64,000 nt of DNA from Trema orientale (lineage: Eukaryota > Streptophyta > Magnoliopsida > Rosales > Cannabaceae). This document shows, piece by piece, positions 46,221 through 58,900 of this stretch (positions within the stretch are counted from its first letter, which is position 1; every line of letters begins with the position of its first letter). Where the stretch lies: the NCBI GenBank assembly GCA_002914845.1, contig JXTC01000420.1, positions 70,717 to 134,716 on the forward strand, given 5' to 3'. Made by a program: the position numbers and the translations under genes. The notes under the pieces are model-generated. The model had not been told where the DNA came from. It did no database searches and worked only from the letters and a program-made list of their open reading frames with translations.

Positions 46221-46732
46221 TTTATTTATAGGGATAATATAAAAAAAATTCCATGACTTTTAACGCTTTATTAAAAAAAACCTATACTTTTTCACTGATA
46301 TCAAATAAAATATTCTATTTGTGTTTTTTTTTTTAATCAGATTTCACCATATTCATATATATAGTCAAAATTGGAGTTAAAATTATTGAAAGTGAATATT
46401 TTTAACTTTTGAAATTAAATAACAAAATTAAAAAAAAAAATTTGTGTGTTTGAAAGCTATTATCGTTAGATTCCTAAGAGATTACATATCATTTTTCAAT
46501 TTGGATGGTTACCTTTAGGCAATTTTTTTAGATGCTAATAGACAATTTTAAAGAACAAAGATGTTTATACAATAATTTTAAACTCTACTTTTGACGATAT
46601 ATGTGAATTCGGTGAGATTTGATAGAATAACATAAATAGAAAGTTTTATTTGATATTAATAAAAAGGCGTAGATTTTTTTGCTAAAAGACTAAAAGTAAT
46701 GGGTTTTTTATGATATCATCTCTTTATTTGTA
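46221..46732. mobile_element. Mutator-like MITE, 492 bp, with 10-bp target duplication
   Basis: The element (46231-46722) has arms of ~150 bp: gataatataaaaaaaattcc and tatcaaataaaatattcta on the left, with complements gatgatatcataaaaaaccc and tatcaaataaaactttcta on the right. It is flanked by tttatttata (46221-46230) and tttatttgta (46723-46732), 9 of 10 identical; 9-10 bp is the Mutator-type duplication size. No frame. Confidence 0.7.
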
Positions 46733-47156
46733 CTATAAAAATTATTGTGACTCACTCAAATATTAAGGTTTTAAAAATGTTATGGACAACTATATATAAG
46801 CATAGAATTAACTAATATATAATATTTCACACTAATTATAATATGATAGACACCAATTAAATAATCATCACACTAGAGCTTGTTTGATAATCACTTATTT
46901 ATACAGTTTTTTGTTTTTTTAATCAAAAAAGTGAAAATACTTTTCAAAAGCATATTTGATAAACTACTTTGTTTTTTGCTTTTTTAATTTCACAACAAAA
47001 TTTTTAAAATTTTGAAAATAAAAATTTTTTACTTTCAAAATTTTTTTAAACAATTTTTTAGAAAGGTTAGTATCAAAATTCAGACATACTTAGTCTCACA
47101 TTGCCATTTCTCTCAATTCAGACATACTTAGTCACATACATGTCATTTTTTTTCTT
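46733..47156. other. AT-rich intergenic DNA
   Basis: gagcttgtttgataatc near 46876 and kataaactactttg near 46960 recall a Tourist-type end, but no partner was found. Confidence 0.35.
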
Positions 47157-47320
47157 TTTTTTTCTAATTTATTTGTAAACAAAAATACGGTCGTCACTTG
47201 GATTACGAGTTGTGTGTCTAATGTGAAAGAGAAGGAGAAGCATGAAAAGAGGAGTTTTTTTTCACCTATTTTTTTGCACCGGCTTTGTATCTCTTATATG
47301 AAACAAAACACACTTGTTAC
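47157..47320 (+). repeat. Dispersed ~160-bp repeat, copy 1
   Basis: Contains acttggattacgagttgtgt, gtctaatgtgaaagagaa and gcatgaaaagaggagt, then tatgaaacaaaac. Two further copies lie at 48244-48400 and 48401-48540. Confidence 0.7.
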
Positions 47321-47324
47321 CTCT

Positions 47325-47845
47325 TTTTTTTGGCTCTTAAATTATATTCATTGTAGTACTTTGGTCTCCGAACTTTTCAATTTATGTAATAGTAGTTCCT
47401 GAATTATGCAATTATTACAGCAATAATCTCTTTGTCATAAAGTAATAGTTTTTTCACAGAAAATAGTCATAAACAAAGCTTATAATTGGGTATTATTTAC
47501 TTCTGAGTCAGAATCTCGTTCTCAGTATAGTTATTAAACTATTTACTTTACAAATGAGTCAATTCTATTAAATATTTAAAAATATATGGAAAAAAAACGG
47601 TTATTGTCGTAATAATTGCATAAATCTTGATAGTTTACTATACAAGTTGAAAATTTAAAGTCTCATTTTTTACCACCGTTATCAAACGATATGCTTTGAA
47701 ATGACTTATTTCTATTAAATATTTAAATATTTGTGACAAAAACGTCATTTTTACAACAATTACATCATTCAGGGTCATTACTATGTAAGTTAAAAATTTA
47801 GACACCACAATAGTAGATGAGGTATAATTCAGGGGACCCGCTAAA
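47325..47845. mobile_element. Inverted-repeat element, about 520 bp
   Basis: The left ~95 bp (ttaaattatattcattgtag, ttcctgaattatgcaatta) correspond to the complement of the right ~95 bp (ctgaattatacctcatcta, ccctgaatgatgtaattg). The inner part holds two related copies of ctattaaatatttaaa-atat words. No frame with a domain. Confidence 0.5.
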
Positions 47846-48008
47846 CGAAACACAAATGTTTTTCTATCACATAACAGAATAAGAGAGGTAAAATGAGGAA
47901 CTTCAATCACAAGAATTCTATCCATGTTCTGTATGAAGAAAAAAAAAAAAAAAACTAAAACTAACATTAATCAGGACGAATCCGCACTACATTGGGATGA
48001 AGCTACGA

Positions 48009-48042
48009 GCCACATTGGGCTCCTTAAAATTTTATTTTTCTT
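48009..48042 (+). repeat. 34-bp exact direct repeat, copy 1
   Basis: Starts gccacattgggctccttaaa. Identical to 48664-48697, which begins at the first base after the run of N. The flanks differ after 34 bp. Confidence 0.9.
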
Positions 48043-48243
48043 GTAAATACTAAATAATATGTAAATTTTTTAAAAATTAGTCTTTGCCCCATTTAAATTT
48101 GTAAAATTTTAAATATACCCCTTTAATTTTGAATTAGACCATTTCTATAATTAAAACACATTTAATTTTTGTCTTATCTGAATAAAATCTCTGACTCCGC
48201 CTCAGCTCACCACGAGTCCCACTCAAATGGAGAGTAAGGATGA

Positions 48244-48540
48244 GCCAGTCTTTTATTTTTTTAATGAAACACAATTTTATTGGATTCTGAAATGTGAGTC
48301 CAACGTTTAAGAGAGTGAGAGGCATGAACAGCGGAGTTTCCATCACCCGCTTTCTACCCGTAGTGTATATGAAACAAAACGACATTGCCTTTCTTTTCTT
48401 TTTTCTTTTTGTTTCTGTAAACAAAACAAACTTGTGACTTGGATTCTGAGCAGTGTGTCTAACGTGTAAGAGAATGAGAGGCATGAAAAGAGGAGTAGTT
48501 TCTGTCATATCTCTTTCTACAAACCGTTACGTCTTGGTTG
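48244..48540 (+). repeat. Dispersed ~160-bp repeat, copies 2 and 3 in tandem
   Basis: Copy 2 has attggattctgaaatgtgag and gagaggcatgaacagcgga; copy 3 has acttggattctgagcagtgt and gagaggcatgaaaagagga. Both continue into a hctttcta word and share tatgaaacaaaac or ctgtaaacaaaac. Frames across them are by-products of the repeat. Confidence 0.7.
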
Positions 48541-48617
48541 TTTTGCAGCTTGTTTTTCGTGACAATGGCAACCAGAAACACAATCCCAGTTTTGGAAGGT
48601 AATATCTCAAGTAATTG

Positions 48618-48663
48618 NNNNNNNNNNNNNNNNNNNNNNNNNNNNNNNNNNNNNNNNNNNNNN
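48618..48663. other. Assembly gap (46 N)
   Basis: Undetermined bases. Any frame crossing this stretch is an artefact. The true gap size is unknown. Confidence 0.99.
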
Positions 48664-48697
48664 GCCACATTGGGCTCCTTAAAATTTTATTTTTCTT
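48664..48697 (+). repeat. 34-bp exact direct repeat, copy 2, at the gap edge
   Basis: Identical to 48009-48042. Its position exactly at the gap border suggests either a longer collapsed repeat or a local mis-join. Confidence 0.85.
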
Positions 48698-48956
48698 TAT
48701 ATATATTATATAGAAGAATATTATATCAAGGACAACAAGGGGCATGAAACAAAGACTACAAGGAAAACAACATCAACACCCCTTAGTCCTTACTCTTTAG
48801 ACTCTTACGATAGCAATTAGATGTACCTCAGATTCTACGAAAAAGGGCACATCAGCTAGCCAAAAAAAAAAAAAAAAAAGACACAAAAAAAAGAGAACAT
48901 CAGATAAGACACTTGCAAAGTGAGTCCTCATAGTTTGGTTCCTTTTGACAGCTCCA

Positions 48957-49676
48957 TCACTGATTGTCAAGCTCACGAAGGATGGGAATGAACTTGTCTG
49001 GACCAAAGGGCTTCTCAAAATAGTCATCCCCTCCGGCTTCCAAAAACGCCACTCGCTCTACTTCATTGTAGTATGCAGAAAGTCCCACAATCCTGCTTTG
49101 TGGTGCCATAGCGCGAAGCTCTCTACAAGTCTGTCATGAAAATGGAGGGGGTAAAAAAGAAAAACCTAGAAATAAGGTATGTGCTTTCCTATGACAAAGC
49201 CAAACATGATATGACTAAGTGTAGTAAAACATAGAGTAGTGAGAGTATTGAAAACTACTACTAAATGTTTTGATAGTGAGTGCAAAAATGAAACTATTAA
49301 TCACTTGATATCATGTGCTAATAAGGTGACTGGTGATCATTATTGAAAATGGAATCCTGACCTCCATCCCACTCATGCCGGTCAGATTTGGATCGATGAC
49401 AATAAGGTCGAATCTAGCTCCAGCGTTGATGCGTTCAACAGCAGCAGAACCACCATCTACAGCCTCAGTCTCCACTCCATAAACAGCTAGGACTCCCCTC
49501 ACAATCCTTCTGCATAATGATCCACTGTCCACGACAATTGCAGTGAGCCTGTTCCTCCAGGTCATCGTGGAGTTCCCTTTGGCACTCAAGTCCTCTTCGA
49601 ATGGATTCCTACGCGGGGGCAGCCTCTCATCCCCACTTGCTCGTGCTTGGCTAGGTGAAAAATATGCAGGCGCCAT
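48957..49676 (-). CDS. Type-C response regulator B, atypical receiver (162 aa)
   Basis: Two exons, 49676-49362 and 49130-48957 (489 nt), phase-0 intron at the same codon boundary as regulator A (after GME / GIE). The intron donor is the weaker GTCAGG. Residues 1-40 are a hydrophilic, Ser/Arg-rich lead not present in A; MTW at 38-40 is an alternative start. The receiver spans about 41-160: only one acid of the usual pair is left (VVD50, then S51), the phospho-acceptor D95 (VID) is kept, S123 replaces the usual Thr, and K145 (EKP) is kept. Loss of one Mg-binding acid may weaken phosphorylation. No output domain. It probably acts on phosphorelay proteins in the cytosol or nucleus; function inferred from the family. 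Confidence 0.88.
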
Positions 49677-50203
49677 AGTTGTTCAATGAAATCCTTACAG
49701 AACTGAAAAAAGGAAAGTAAGCAAAATCAAGAGCATTAAGTACTAGCTTATGTTATTTGTACACATTTTAATGGTATGTATCTTGAAATATTAATTTGAC
49801 ATCATTTAATCTTTGTCTCTAAATGGTAGAATCAGGCTAGAGCCTCTCTAGAATTATTATTTATACATACTAAGCCACACTATGCTCAAGCTTTTATTTT
49901 ACATGAAAAGAATAAACATGCTTCACTACATCTTCATTAGGTAACATGAAAAACTAGATAAACTATCATGATGAGAGCAGAAATTAATATGCCATGTATA
50001 GCATGTACTTACAGAACAACAAGGATTGTAGTACCAATGTCTATGTATACAACAATGTAAAACTTAAAATGGGAAAGATAAAAACAGTGAGGAAAAAAAT
50101 TGAGGGACAAGAAAAGGAGGCTATGTTAGGCATTCTATGAACTTACCAACAAAATCTTTCTAGAGTTGATTGCATTGCAAACACCTCAGGCAGGTTTATA
50201 TAG
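49677..50203 (-). promoter_or_regulatory. Promoter, 5' leader and leader intron of response regulator B
   Basis: CTATATAAA on the minus strand (50203-50195) is a good TATA box. The transcript would start near 50170. A donor GTAAGTT at about 50149 and a pyrimidine-preceded acceptor (ttcag, near 49702) define a leader intron of about 450 bp ending 25 bp before the ATG. Predicted from signals only. Confidence 0.55.
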
Positions 50204-52981
50204 AGAATGCAAGGCTCATACTTCCTGTGTCCTACCATTTCCAGTGGGCTTATTTTGCAGAAAGTGACAAGAAGAAAGTAAAGAATACCGAGATTTGCGC
50301 GGTGAGGCAGTGATAATTAGAGATGTTCAAAATCCAGAAGCCAGATTTTTCTTATCTGGGTAATATCTGAGATTTTCTGACATATTTAATGCTGTGAATC
50401 AAAGACACGTGTGATCGATCACGTGAGTGACGTGCTTCTTTAAATTTTTACTAGCAATATGCGTCGCTTAGGGAAACTTCGAAGAAAAAAAATTGCCGTT
50501 TCTGGACTAAAAGATGTAACTGGTAAATTGACTTCATCTGTTTGCACATAGTGTTTTGAATTGCTTCACCATTTTTGTTGATTTCCATATTTCTTAGACT
50601 AATTACTATTCTTCACCGTTCCATAAAGATGCCAGAGTCTAGCAAACTATAGTGCTTGCATATTCTCATTTTTACCAACTTAATGATGTATTATAGAAAT
50701 TAGAGAATCTGTTTATTCTTCCTAGTTCTGTTCCTTCTTCCTAGTCTATCAAATTTCTCTTGCTTTACAAATGAACATCAGTTGTGTTCCACTTTTACTA
50801 ATTGTCATAAAGTTGTCACATATTCACACCATACGTACCTGACTAGTTAGGAATTTTTGTCTGAGGAAGTAATAAGAATTCTTTAATCTAGCTGTACTTG
50901 AAAGGTCATATGGTTTATTAGATTTCTTGCACCAAGACATGGACATGAAAGGTATATATGAACATGAAAGCAATGCACGAGAATACAATGACTGATGAGA
51001 CAAAAGAATCAAGGATTAATCTATAGCAGTGTATGAGATAAACATAAGTTTATTAACTTATTAAGATAAACGTTCAAAAAGTACTTTGCTCTGCAATCTT
51101 TAAAAGGAAAGCTTTCGTTATTGTTCCACATAATGCAACTTATTAATAGCACGAAAGGTTTCCAAACCCGGCCAGCATTTAGTATATGACATAATATTAG
51201 TAACATTAGTCTAGCTCAGTTTCCATGGTTAGAGGCACAGAGAAGTAATGAAGTAAACTTTATGCAACCTTTTAGCGTTCTTTAATCAAGCGGGCCCTAA
51301 ATCCAACGTGGTTATAAAACATGAAACTCAGGCACTATGGATTTCGGAGTTTAGATGAATAGCAAGATCAAAGCCTAACTGGTAGGTTAATTTTCACTAG
51401 TTGTTAGGCTGTTAGCATATTGTCTTGTCAACGAGAAGTGCAAATAGTTGGGTGATTTAAGTAATTACACCTTACCTCAAAAAAGAAAAAATTAGTCCAA
51501 TAGCTCCAAAGATATAAAAAGAAGATATTTATTGCTAGATAAATCGAAATGTTTTTCATGACCCTCCTCTTTGGAGTCAAGAGTGACATACTAGCATTAA
51601 AAAACTTCTTATTATATCATAATGATACTAGATTAAAATAATATACAAGTCTAATAACTAACAGTTCACTAAGATACACAGTTAAGACTTTACCACAAAA
51701 TATTTCCAATTAACTAGGATGTGCTAAGCCTACCTAGGTTTTCTTTTTTAAGAAGTAAAAAGAGGAAATTCTTTATTCAACTAGATCTTCCAGAAACCAA
51801 ACAAATGAAAAACTCGAACAAACACAAAGACTAGCCCAGTTGGTCTATAAGGTTTGAGAGATGTGTTTGTGAATTTGAGAAGATCAAGAATTCAAACCTT
51901 GGTAATAACAAGTATCTGAGTTATTTTCTTTACCTTTGTTTTTGCCTTCAAACCTTGGTAATAACGGATATCTGAGTTATTTTTTTTTACCTTTGTAATA
52001 AGTGGTAGCAAGAGCATTACTATATTTTTGCCATTAAAGTTCACATTTACTGTTTTTTTGCCTAGCAAGAGCATTACTGTATTTTTGCCATTAAAATTCA
52101 CATTGAAAAATAAGGGCCAAAGCTAACTGAATGAGCAAGTCGCTTCATTTTCGAATATAAGAGAGTAAAAGGACAATACGCCTAAATCTCAATTTACAAT
52201 GCACAACACTCTTTCGTCAATTTCAAAATAGTCGAAGAGGAGAATCACAAGAAGCATTTCGTTATCGATAGGAAAACGAAACAAATTCATTGGTTCAGGC
52301 GTCCAGCAATCTGGAAATAGAAGAGCTAAAACCAAGTAGAATTCTATTTATAAATATCTGACGCCTAAAATAGAATTTTAGTCCCAGAAAATGCATCGGC
52401 AAAAGAAAAATGAATTAGAGAATAGCAAATATTCAACATAATAATACACTCGCAAAGGCTGCTCAGCAAGAGAATTTGGAAATAAAAGAAATAAATTATA
52501 GCACAGCTACAGTTGACCATCGAAAGATACATAAACTGACATAGCAATTGGTCAAAGCAATTCAAACTAGTTATATACACATATCTTGCACTGAATCAAT
52601 TAAAAATTAACTTGTCCACTGCGACATTGGTGGCCAAAATTAGGCAAACAATTAGAATTTTTTATCAACACAATAATCGTTATGCAAAGTGGCAAAATAC
52701 ATGATCCTCATATGAAAAGGACATTCCAAAACCTCCTTTCTTCCATCTTATAAATAGTAGTGTTGCGCAAATGTAGATTACAACAAACAAATATTGTTTC
52801 CCAACGAAAACACTCTGCCTCCGAGCAAACAAACCAGGGGAAATAAAAAGTAAAGAATTACAAAATATTGGAAAGAATAGTAAAAAGACAAACCCACTTT
52901 CAAAATGCATTCACACAATATACAAAAATACACAAGAGACAAAAACCTCAAACCCACAATTTTTTTTCCCAAATAAACCAC
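50204..52981. other. Intergenic DNA and 3' UTR of CLASP
   Basis: No gene recognised; frames of 60-76 codons show no domain. Tandem duplications at 51891-52105 are listed separately. The end nearest 52981 is CLASP 3' UTR. Confidence 0.4.
51891..52105. repeat. Two adjacent tandem duplications (56- and 57-bp units)
   Basis: ttcaaaccttggtaataac recurs at 51891 and 51947; tagcaagagcattact recurs at 52006 and 52063, each with atttttgccattaaa. Both pairs are in direct orientation and nearly identical. Confidence 0.88.
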
Positions 52982-55900
52982 CTACGCATGGTTAGCGTTT
53001 ATCGGAGTGCCTGTTCTAGCCTGTGAGATTCGATTAGCATAAATAGTCACCAACCTCAACTGTGTGCTGTTTAGACCCTCCAAGTACGGCAAGAATGCTT
53101 TCCCAAGCATGATATATATATCCACAAGACAGAAAACAACCGTCTGTACCACCCAACGTAAACCAAATGGAAAATTATTTATAAAATAAAAAATCAGACA
53201 CAGTTCATTCGATATATAAATATATACGTATGTGTATATGCATATATGAGCAAACAGAACTCGGATAAGAAAACAAAAGGATTTGTACGTAATAAAGTAG
53301 AGGCAGATATTTGACTGTATTGATGAGATGTCTCTTTCAACATGATTATTAGCACAAATATAGTTCTAGAAAGAAACAACTGATAGACAAAGAAATCATA
53401 ACCCATCTACCTTACGAACATCTGCACTCTGGTTTCCAAAAGCTTCAAAGAGAGCAGGCAAAAATGATGGTAACTGAGTCATCAATTCCTCCTGCGATAG
53501 CCGACCCACAAGCTGACAAGCAAAAATAGGGTTAACAGGATAAATATTAATGAAAGAAATAGTGCGTGTAAAATCTAAATGTTCATATCATATTGTTGCA
53601 GGGAAAACAGGCCAATTATTTCATCTAGTAAAACTACGGGTTAGGATAAAATGTTAAAACACATTCCCTTCTCATAATCTTTTAAGAATTAAAAACGTGA
53701 ATGGGACGACAAGGTTGATGGTACAGATCTTAAAGGAATACCTTTGTCAAACAATTTATGCAAGTAACAAGAGTTTTCTCGTCTTCAGTTACCAGTAAAG
53801 GAACAATCACCTGCACCGTCAATAAATAAGCCAAATAAATAAAACATGACAGCATATAGGAAAATGTAAAACACTCTTATTGTTCTTTTCTCTAATTTCT
53901 TATATCTTTCTATCTCAAGAGGTGGGAATGGAACAGAAAATTTTGGAACTACATACGCTTAAACATCTGAATGGATCATACTGAGACAATACAACAGTCA
54001 AGCAGTGCTCTGCTTCATTTGACACCTGAATAAAAAGACAGATTAGTTTTGAATACAGAACAATAAAAAAGATAAAATTAATCAACAGAGAAGTAATTAC
54101 CTTAGGAATTACATCCTTTGTAACATGAAGCAGTTTCTCGATTACAATCTCCACCGAGTCTTCCATGGCATCTTTCTAGAATCATGGTAGAGAAAGTTTT
54201 AGCAAATAAAATTAAACACTCCATAAGAAGAAAAAGGCAAGTAGCAATGTACAATTGTCTATGTGCAATTGTATGTATTAACACAACAACAACATAATCT
54301 GTCCACTTCAGCAAGCAACACGAACCTGGTTTTTAAGCATTTCAGTAATCAGTGAAAGCGAAAGTTCACGAATTGATGAATCAGAATCATCCAAAACCTC
54401 AAGGACAACTGTCAAAATCTGATTAAAGTACTGCAAAGATAACATGAAACTATTAATAAACGGCACTTTAAATTATATACAGTTTCGTAAAACAAAATAT
54501 TACAGCAAGATATAAGTTCAACAAACACTGACAAAAATTTCAAAATACTACAAAAATTTCAAAATCCAAAGAAAAACAAGCAATATGCAGTAATCAATAG
54601 ATTCAAGTGATTACGTGTATAACAGAAAACAATCATTATTTAATATTTAAAGGAACGAACTACAGAAACAATAAATACGTCTCCCAGATATTGAATTACA
54701 AAAATAAATGGAAGGTGCTAAAATAACCTGCAAAAATACCTCAAGCCAAATTTCCAATGAATTCACGACATAAAGAGTGCATATATGGAATCGTCATAAT
54801 ATAACTTCATGGAAGAGCCACAGGTCAAATTGAACAAACCTTAGTCCAAATAGAGTGATCATTAGCCATGGAAGCTTCAATTAACTGCTGAAGTGCACCA
54901 CGCTTACTTGCACTAGGGTTTTCCTCAGATCCATTGGAAATCTATGGACACAGGAATATATAATTAAAAAATATATAAATAAGATGTACACTTCATTACT
55001 AGTGACAGCCTATCACCATATTCGTCTGACCCATATAGACTGTTTAAAGAAGTAAAGAACCAGTAGTGTCTTAATAATATATCCTTGTTACAGTAATTCA
55101 ACATTCAGAAATAAAAATAATTCTATCACAGTTTTGTGAGGAACAAAAAAATAACTGCTATACAAACAAACAAACAAAACAAAAAAAAAAAGGGAATATC
55201 TTGTGTCACAGTACTCACCAGGTAAAGAATTTGGGGAATGCTGGGACCAGATTCTGGCACTGAGTTAACCTTCATTGCTTTAAGTTTCAGACTACCAATG
55301 TCCAACTCGGGAGCTTCATTATCATGCCCAATGCTTTCAGCAAGCCCCGTTTGATCCAAGCCTATCAGATCATGAGCATCCAGTCGAGGAGTTAAAGAAC
55401 CCTCTAAATTTACACCACTATCAACACTTTCCAACAAACTGGTCCTGGAGCCCAGTTTCTGGCCAATAGAATTAGTACTGTATGCTAGATCCTTGGTTTT
55501 CAAATTAAGATCAGTGTTAGAACCCGTATCGAAATTCTGATACAAATTTTCCTGTAATTCATCAGAAGCTGCCTGGCCAAAGCTGCTTGTTACCAAGGCT
55601 GATTCTTGGGTAGAACTCCACTTCCTGCCATTATCACCATCAACAGAACCAGCAGAATATCTCCCAAAGAAATTACTCTTCTTTGATACACTGACGTATC
55701 CTTCTTCAGAAGATGTTCCAACAACGTCTGATGGGTCATAAGAGGACTTAGGCCGCTGGCGCTCCTTCTTGTTCTGCAAAAAGTTCATTAAGTCCACTTC
55801 TATGCGAGGAGTGTACTGTTTCAAAGCTCGTCTTAAAGAATTTTGTTCTTCAACTGATAAGCTAAGAATGAAATTCAAGACAGCCGTTGAATCAAAGTGG

Positions 55901-58900
55901 GAGTAAACAGATATAAAGCATGTAATAGCAGCCTCCTTGAGTTTAGTATTTTTATCATGGACCAACGGAGTCAACTTGGAAAGCCATAATTTCAAAATGC
56001 CACTGTTGACGTAGCCTTCAGAATTAACTGCATGCTTGTTAAAGGAACCAATTGCAAACTCAATAACGGCAAGTTTGGCCTTTGGTGACCGCTGTTCATC
56101 TAATGAGCGAAGCAATGCAGGCAAGAGAGAATCTATACCATATGTTTTGCTTACAATATCCAAAGTTGTTGAGCAAGGTTGCCTAACTAATTCCTTTGGA
56201 TCAATTAATCGTGAGAAAACATGGGGCAGAATCCTTTCCATGTAACTCTCAAAGGGCTTTCGGCAAGATGGAATAATATCTGCAAGAGTTGAAAGAGCTG
56301 CCTGTGCAACTTTATGGTGGGGATCATCCAGATGTTGGAAAAACAACTTCATTACCTTCTCAAAATTTTGGATTACTTCTTGAATCCCCCTTGGGCCTTG
56401 CTGCAGCAAAGACCGGAGATAATTGAATGCAGCAACCCTAGCACACCAGTCAGAAGAGGAACTCAGTCCCTCACTTAGGGCATCAGTAAGAGATGCCGGA
56501 CCCTCTACATAATTTGACATGTCCCCGAGTGACAGCTGGCTATCATCAAAACTTCTCCTCCTGCCAGCAGACATCCGTCCAGCTACATGCTTTCTCAGGA
56601 GTGGCCTCTGGAAATTAGGAACATTACTGTTATGTGAATCTCTAAAGTTTCCATCTTTGTAAGGTGTGTCCAAATACTGCCTATCAGTTTGAGGGTTCAT
56701 ATGTCTTCTAGTATCCCTAAAGTCACTGTGCTCTTCAACAGAACCCCTATCTTGAAGTCTCTCAGAAGCCCTCTTTGCTGTATATGATGAAAATCCCGGC
56801 AAAGCTTCACCTGAGGTATTACTTCGATATGCCAATTTACCCGAATCTTTGGAAGCTTGAATTTGAGTTATAATATCAGACAAAACCAATCCACCATTGC
56901 GGCTGCTACTTTTATTCGCAGTAAAGGAGGTTGAATCTGTCATTAAAGAGTTTGAAAGATTATTAGAAGCTGGGAGAGCAGCAGGGAATGGTGGATCACG
57001 AGCTGATGGAGGTTCAACTCCTGCACTAGGAGCAAAAAGAAAGAAATTTAGCCGCTCACAGATGAACCAAATTTTATCAAATCCAACTTAACATGATAAT
57101 GTCATCGCATGCCTGCATTTAGCTAAATTTACAATTACATTGAGATGAAATAGAAATACTATGTAGTCAAAGTCAATAAGGTACCTAGATCCAGACTAGA
57201 TGATCGGAGCGTTGAAGAGTTATGCTTATCGGACAAATCCAAACCTCTAAGCATGCTTTCAATAGCAGTGACCTTCTGTTTGCTTGAGTGCAACACACTT
57301 TCCAAACTGCGCTCATTACCTTTGCCAAGTGACTTTGCTTGTGACAGAAGTAGCCCAGATGAGAGAGATGTGCCCGAGGATAAACTTGAACTTCTGTCCA
57401 TTGCAACAATCGCAGAAGTTCCATATCCAGGTAAATTTGAAGGAGCAGATGACTGATTGAATGATGTCAATGCACCTCTATCACGAACAGAAGGAGAAGC
57501 ATGTCGCCTATGTATACCCCCATCCTCTTCATTGATTAACTGGACAAAATTTATCACTTTAAGGAACAAATATATGTTCAAAATATAGAATCACACATAA
57601 GAACAGGTCATGCAAATACCCTTTGAATGACAGGATCAAAAGATGAAAACAAGCGTCGCGAACGTTCTGGCCAGGTCTTTGAAAACAATCTGTAGCACAT
57701 TCTAGCAGTCGAGCGTACCTGTCGAGTTCCACAAAAACCCACTTTTTTAACGGTGAGAAAATCGTAAGAATCATAAATGAACATAAAGTATCTTTCTGTT
57801 GAGAAAAGTAGAAATAAAACCAAAATAAAGATAGCCCTAATAGCCCTAAACAAATGTAACAAACCTAACAAGCATGCAAAATAAATCTCTGACAAATTAC
57901 AAGAATACAATAAAGAATATACCTCACTCATTGCATCTGCAACACAACATCTTATAAGATCTTCATAAAGATCAGCTGACCGCTGTATTTCAGTTGCATC
58001 AGGCCAATGTTCTAATACCAATAGTGCATATTCACAACACCTATGCAAAAGAAGATATAATCGTGAATGAAACAATACAAGCACACATCCGTTCAAGTGA
58101 ATAAGGCCATTCAAATTTATACCTTGCACGGAGAATTGCACTACGGTCATTCTTTGCAGAATCTGCTATACGAGGAAGCACACGTGCCACTTTGCAGTTA
58201 CGCAACATCTGTAAATCAAGAAGAATAAGGTGGAAAGAAGCATATTGCAAAAAAAAAAAAAAAGAAAAATGCAGAGAATTGGACATATAGACATAGAGAT
58301 GAGAATTTTATATTACCGTTTTTATGCAGTTATCTGCAGACTCTGCAATTACAAGTACAGTAATCACAACCAGCTTGAAAAGGACCTGATTACCATATCA
58401 TGAAATCAATAAAATCTTTCAAGCATGTAAGAAACTGCCAGAGTCAGCAAGAAGACATCAAACTTACTGGAATAAACATCTCTGCACAAGCCTCAAAATC
58501 TCCCAAGAGCTCCTTCGACAAAAAGCATAACAGATGGCAAGCCTAGGAATGTATAAGAAAATGATAATTAAAAAAATATATCTGGTTTAACTTGAAACTA
58601 GAAGAACAGACACAAACTAAAAGAAGGGATGGACATAGAAAATTGCTTTGGAATCACTAATCACCGTCTATTACGTTTCCACACTACATTCCCTTACAAC
58701 TGACCCAAACAAAGTACAAAGAAACAACCCAGTCCCAGTATGCCCAGCCATTTAGTATTTGCTTTAGCAAGTGTAGGAAGGAAGCTACAACCATCCGTGG
58801 AATGAGATAAGGATAAATTTACACTGAAAACTGCCATAAATTGCAGTAAATTATTATAGTTATTATTTAAGAGAACAAAAATAGATATAAAAAGACATCT

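Noticed and set aside
46870..47060. Second Tourist-type MITE
   Set aside because: One end resembles the family but no inverted partner or TTA/TAA duplication was found.
48134..48508. 124-codon minus-strand frame
   Set aside because: It runs through two tandem repeat copies (the peptide itself repeats), has no domain and lies near a gap.
48459..48747. Frames crossing the N run
   Set aside because: The reading frame across undetermined bases is meaningless.
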